Assembly (NCBI GenBank): GCA_910591455.2
Contig: OU342804.1
Location: 22,408,484 to 22,472,483 of the forward strand
Reading direction: 5' to 3'
Length of the DNA: 64,000 bases
From: Pholis gunnellus
Lineage: Eukaryota > Chordata > Actinopteri > Perciformes > Pholidae
Position 1 is the first letter of the stretch. Each line of letters begins with the position of its first letter. The position numbers and the translations under genes were made by a program. The notes under the pieces were generated by a model. It was not told the DNA's origin and did not search any database. It worked only from the letters and a program-made list of their open reading frames with translations. Below are positions 60,053-64,000 of the stretch, in pieces.

Positions 60053-61649
60053 TCAAACCAAGACATCAGCATATTTGCACAGCAGGTATATTGGCCAATG
60101 AGAAGCTTGTTAGCCCTATTAGCAGTCTCTTGACATTAATCAAACAACACAACATTAAACAATCAGATCAGCAAACAAAATAAAAAATGTAATCAAGTAA
60201 TAACTCAGTCAGGTCTCCCAGTCACTGATAATAAAATAGCTCTGCTGCACCTCAGAACCTCATCATAGCTCTATTTTAGTCTTCTTTCACAATACAGCCA
60301 TAAACCCCAAATCATTATATATTCATTGACTTGCCTTTTCAAGGGATATTAGTGAGTTTTAACACAAAGTCTTCATAACAGCCTATTTGATGTGAATGTA
60401 TTATCCGGTTTATCTTTTAACTTGTTGGGGATTTACACTGAGATAGAAGAGAGAAAGCAGAAAGGTATCTCGGTAGAGACGGCTGAGATCAGGGCTACTC
60501 TTTGTTTCTTGCATGTGTTGCCTTGACGTTCACGATTTAAACCAGGCCAACCGGCACAGACGCAGTGTGATGACGCAAAATCCGAGCAGATGCATGTCCT
60601 CCCGCCTTGTCGAGGTATAACATTGAGCCAGAGCCAGCCTCTTTACCGAACCCAGGCACCGACTGTGGTCGTGCTTGGCACAGTTTCCACTGAGCAATGT
60701 GAGCGAGATTTCCCCACAGAAATCTAGGTTTAGAAACATGCAATCCTAAAATAGCTTTGAATCATACATTATTACAAAGCAGGCCTGCCTCCTCTGTCAA
60801 ACTGCTCTTGCTGCTGTGATTGTCTCCTTGTTTTCTCTACGCTTCCACATCTGAAAAGATTCCCCAACATCATTAGCATAGCTTTTTAGTTGATATGAAG
60901 AAACTCCCAGATGACTTTTCTGTCTCTCAAATGTAAATGCACTTAAAAAGGAAAACAGCCTTTTGTAGATTATGCAACACACATGAATAGATAGTTTTGA
61001 CATTTGAATGTATAAAAGAACAGTTGCTGGGGAATACAGCGCTGCTTTTGGGACATGGGGGCATGTGTTATGTGTTTGTGTGTGAGTGCAGTGGGCAGAT
61101 TTCAATATTCCAGTCCGACTCGGTGTTTTTCCCCGGGGTTCAGTAAAGCATCAAGGATGCTGGGAGGTGTGACACCCCGACCTGAACCTGCCACTGCTTC
61201 AGGAGGATTGATGTGACAATTTAACACACGTATACACACACACACACATGCATGCACACGCCACACGAAGGCAGATGCAACATACTAGAGCTAACGGTGT
61301 CAACTGTTCACACACGTTGTCATACAGGCCTAAATACGCACACACGGATGTCCTTGCGACATGGGGACTGGACTAACGATCAAAAGCAAGCCTCTTTGTG
61401 TCTGCCTATCTTTTTGTTCTTGTCAGGAGCGGCGCTGCTCCTCTTGTGTGGCCGTGCAGGCACCTGTGTGCGTGATTAGCCCTCGGCTCTGTCAGCTGGC
61501 CAGCAGCGATACTGAAACCAAACAAAAGCACACACAAAGCTGTGCCGCCTGCATGCTCCCATGGTCCGTTTCAGCACGTGCAGACGTGTGCAGGTTGGGC
61601 TAACACGTCGCACCAGTGCAGAGCAAAGAAGAGTAAAACATTCAACCCC
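60053..61649. other. No gene recognised; short (CA)n tract
   Basis: A short (CA)n array lies at about 61233-61247. The frames at 61252-61603 and on the minus strand at 60530-61105 have no recognised domain. Confidence 0.4.
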
Positions 61650-62540
61650 GTTGTGTTCCCCAGAAGCAATCGTTGAGAGATGGGAGAATTGAGCGCCCTA
61701 GCTTCGTCTTCAATTAACCGTTGATTAGAATCAACACTTTGTTGTGGTGTTTCCGAGGCATTTCCATCTCATGTAGCCAAAGCATGTATCGATGAGGAAA
61801 AAGGGAGTCTAAGGCTGATTGAGTGTGCACCATAGTATGTGTGTTTGTATTCCTTCTTGTGATGTGAAAGCCGATGAATATTTTTCTCCCGTTTTCCCTG
61901 AGGAGCTGTTTGATTGACCGGACCCAGAAGTTATTTCATGTGCACACCACCAAACTGCATTAGCGGGCCCGGCCGTCTGTCTCTCAAATAAGATAAGGGG
62001 ATATTTCCCCGGCCCAATATTGCTTGCTCTGTACTGTGCTGTCACTGAATACAATGACCATCACCACATCCATGAATATTATTAGCATTTTTCTCAGGAT
62101 TCTGTCAATGCGGAAGACAGCCTTGTGGGAGTAGAAGTACACGCTGTTTTTTGCCGTGGTCGGATATCTGAGCTGCCTGTTGGAGAACAGAGTTGCGGCG
62201 TATTGTCCAGTCTGTGAATGTAATTATGAACGTCCATAATGCCAGTCATTAACAAGAAGTCACCTGACGCAGCAGTTCCAAGCCGTTGCCGTTGTTCTGG
62301 TTTGAAAGGACCTCGTGGAGGTTAAAATGTGAAATAGCTGCTGTTGATTGAAAGTTGACAAAGAATGAGGATTAGAGGCCCGAGGAGGGAGCTGTTTCTG
62401 GATAAGGATCGATAAAAGCAGAGCCGTGAAAGACCTCTAACAGAGCACCAGGTGGACCATCGTGTCATTCAGGGAGCAATTGTCACCTTCATCTTTCCAG
62501 ACTTTGAGTGACCATTCAGGAGGAATGACTGTTCAGTGTA
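61650..62540. other. Candidate conserved non-coding block
   Basis: A long repeat-free stretch of balanced composition with homeodomain- and GATA-like words (TTCAATTAACCGTTGATTAG, CATGAATATTATTAGCATTT, GTAATTATGAACGTCC, CCAGTCATTAACAAG, GGATAAGGATCGATAAAAGC). No frame is convincing as an exon. Conservation was not tested. Confidence 0.3.
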
Positions 62541-63239
62541 TATTGCCCTTTCTGCTCCACGGCTGTTTGCAGAGGTCCATGTAGTGTATATCTTTCTTTC
62601 ACTCATTCAAGGGTTGGAACCAATGCTAAGTGAGAGCCAAAGGTCCTCTACATATTTTCAGTGAATACAAAAACCTGGATACAGGACATGATACCAGAGT
62701 TTTGCACCAACACTGATATTGATTTACTAATATGTATTTTGTTTTCATCTATCAAAAGAAGCCAAAGATTTTAGATGGTAAATGGTAAAAAGATGTATCA
62801 TTTGTCAAAATCTGTGTTACCATTATTGGCTGGTGTAGTAAAAAAAAAAGCCTGTTGGTCAAAAGTAAAAGTAAAAAAGTTTTATTGCAGTAAACTAATC
62901 AGACCTGTAGCTCGTTCTGTCCGCTGTTCTAAAGACCCTAACCTAAAGTCAACCTAAGTATAAAAACAAAATACCTTACACAAATATCTCTTTTCCTAAT
63001 TAAAACTTGGATCATAACTTCATTTATTTTATTTATTTAAATTACCAATGAGAAAAAAAAGGTTAAAGAAAATGTACTGTTTTGCTTTTCAGATCAATTT
63101 TCAATCTCTCTTCTCATTTCCTGAGTCTGGTTTCTGTCAGAATCCACACAAAACATGACTAATCCCCTTTCAAACTAAAATAAATAGTGTATATTTTTTC
63201 TGTCTTGCATGCTTTCCTTTCATGTTGTATCAGCAGAAA
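62541..63239. other. No gene recognised
   Basis: AT-rich DNA with several A and T runs; nothing supported. Confidence 0.4.
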
Positions 63240-63790
63240 GAACAAACAAACATAATTTTTAATTAGCAGCATCTCCGTCATCTTTATTATCTCCCTCATT
63301 TTATATTTGGCTTTTAGATTAATCCACATTTATTTTGCTGTCAGATTTCTGCCTGGTTGGGGGAGAGTGGTGTGGGAGGATTTCTCATTAAATCCAAAAC
63401 AAAAATATTTTCCCTGCTGCTAGCGTGTGTGCAGTGGTGGCAGATCACAACAATGAATGGGGGATGTCAAGGATGCTCTTACTGTTTTTTCCCCCAAGTT
63501 CACAATTTTCACACATTAGAATGACTTAATGCTTTTTATCTGTCTGTCTCTCTCTCTCTTTCCCTCTCGTCAGTAACCAAACCCCGTTGACAGCTTCAAT
63601 TAAACCCTGTGAAATTGCCCCAGTATCTGTCTCCCACTGGGGCCATTTAGCTGTGTTTAGCTCCCTGCAAGCTGGGCTTGTTGCCAGGCAAACTTTAGAG
63701 AGTGTTTCATGTTCCTGCTTAAAATGTAGGCCAACCTAGCCCCCCGAGTGCCACCTGGCCAGCCTCAGAGTTAACCTGGTTGGTAGTTTG
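63240..63790. other. Best candidate conserved non-coding element
   Basis: Repeat-free, with AT homeodomain cores (TTTTTAATTAGCAGC, TTTAGATTAATCCACAT, GCTTCAATTAAACC) next to GC-containing words (CAGCTTC, TTGTTGCCAGGCAA). It contains an 8-bp perfect stem, GCCCCAGT (63617-63624) and ACTGGGGC (63636-63643), with an 11-nt loop. No frame looks coding. The texture is that of deeply conserved vertebrate enhancers, inferred by eye. Confidence 0.38.
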
Positions 63791-64000
63791 CTCAGGTGCA
63801 TTTAGTGCTTGTATGCAACAAGTCTTAAAAAGGCAAAATGTATATTCTTCTCCTGCTGTGGTACATTTTGTGAGAATTACTCAAATGTATTTAGCTGATA
63901 AGTTTGATTACTTTGTTTACTCCAAGGCCAACTTGTCAAAAACATTTGCCTTGCATCTTGACTTGAAACACCACATCAGTCTACAGCCAGCGGAAGTGCA

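Noticed and set aside
1..64000. Search for tRNA, rRNA, well-known microRNA mature sequences, CRISPR arrays and bacterial-type operons
   Set aside because: None was found by reading. The sequence is eukaryotic, and no regularly spaced repeat-spacer array exists.

Overview
This window looks like ray-finned (teleost) fish nuclear DNA. It is mostly non-coding, has GT-AG introns, and carries repeat types I associate with teleost genomes: L2-clade LINE remnants, non-autonomous hAT elements, a tRNA-type SINE and (CA)n/(CT)n microsatellites. I see no prokaryotic operons, CRISPR arrays or plasmid-type systems. No searches were run, so family names rest on reading the sequence.

One complete protein-coding gene can be supported with confidence. 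It is a serum amyloid A (SAA) gene on the + strand, about 39.83-41.01 kb, with a TATA-like box, a non-coding exon 1, three coding exons (121 aa in total), consensus splice sites and a poly(A) signal. Its family signature carries an alanine where an aromatic residue is expected. The only other clear coding remnant is the C-terminal part of an L2-type LINE reverse transcriptase at 3.7-4.27 kb, followed by its 3' UTR and a TTCTGA-type terminal repeat.

Layout: 0-6 kb is transposon-rich (a copy of dispersed family R1, hAT-like ends, the L2 LINE). 6-18 kb is unannotated DNA with fragments of a second dispersed family, R2. 18.4-19.3 kb is a broken retroposon with a 229-bp hAT MITE nested inside it, the MITE flanked by a perfect 8-bp target-site duplication. 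20.4 kb holds a SINE and 21.1 kb a nested AT palindrome. 21-34 kb is mostly single-copy-looking DNA with R2 and other repeat fragments. 34.8-36 kb is a CpG-rich, promoter-like patch. 39.8-41 kb is SAA. 42.9-43.4 kb is a CpG-rich patch ending in a strong splice donor, probably the first, non-coding exon of a + strand gene whose remaining exons I cannot identify. 45-64 kb is transposon fragments (three more R1 copies, several hAT pieces) alternating with AT-rich, homeobox-site-rich blocks that look like conserved non-coding elements, the best being at 63.24-63.79 kb.

The whole reads as a regulatory or intergenic landscape with one small acute-phase gene embedded in it. A weak three-exon candidate at 54.9-55.8 kb (signal-peptide start followed by two phase-1 exons) is the most interesting possible unannotated gene. 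It needs transcript evidence.
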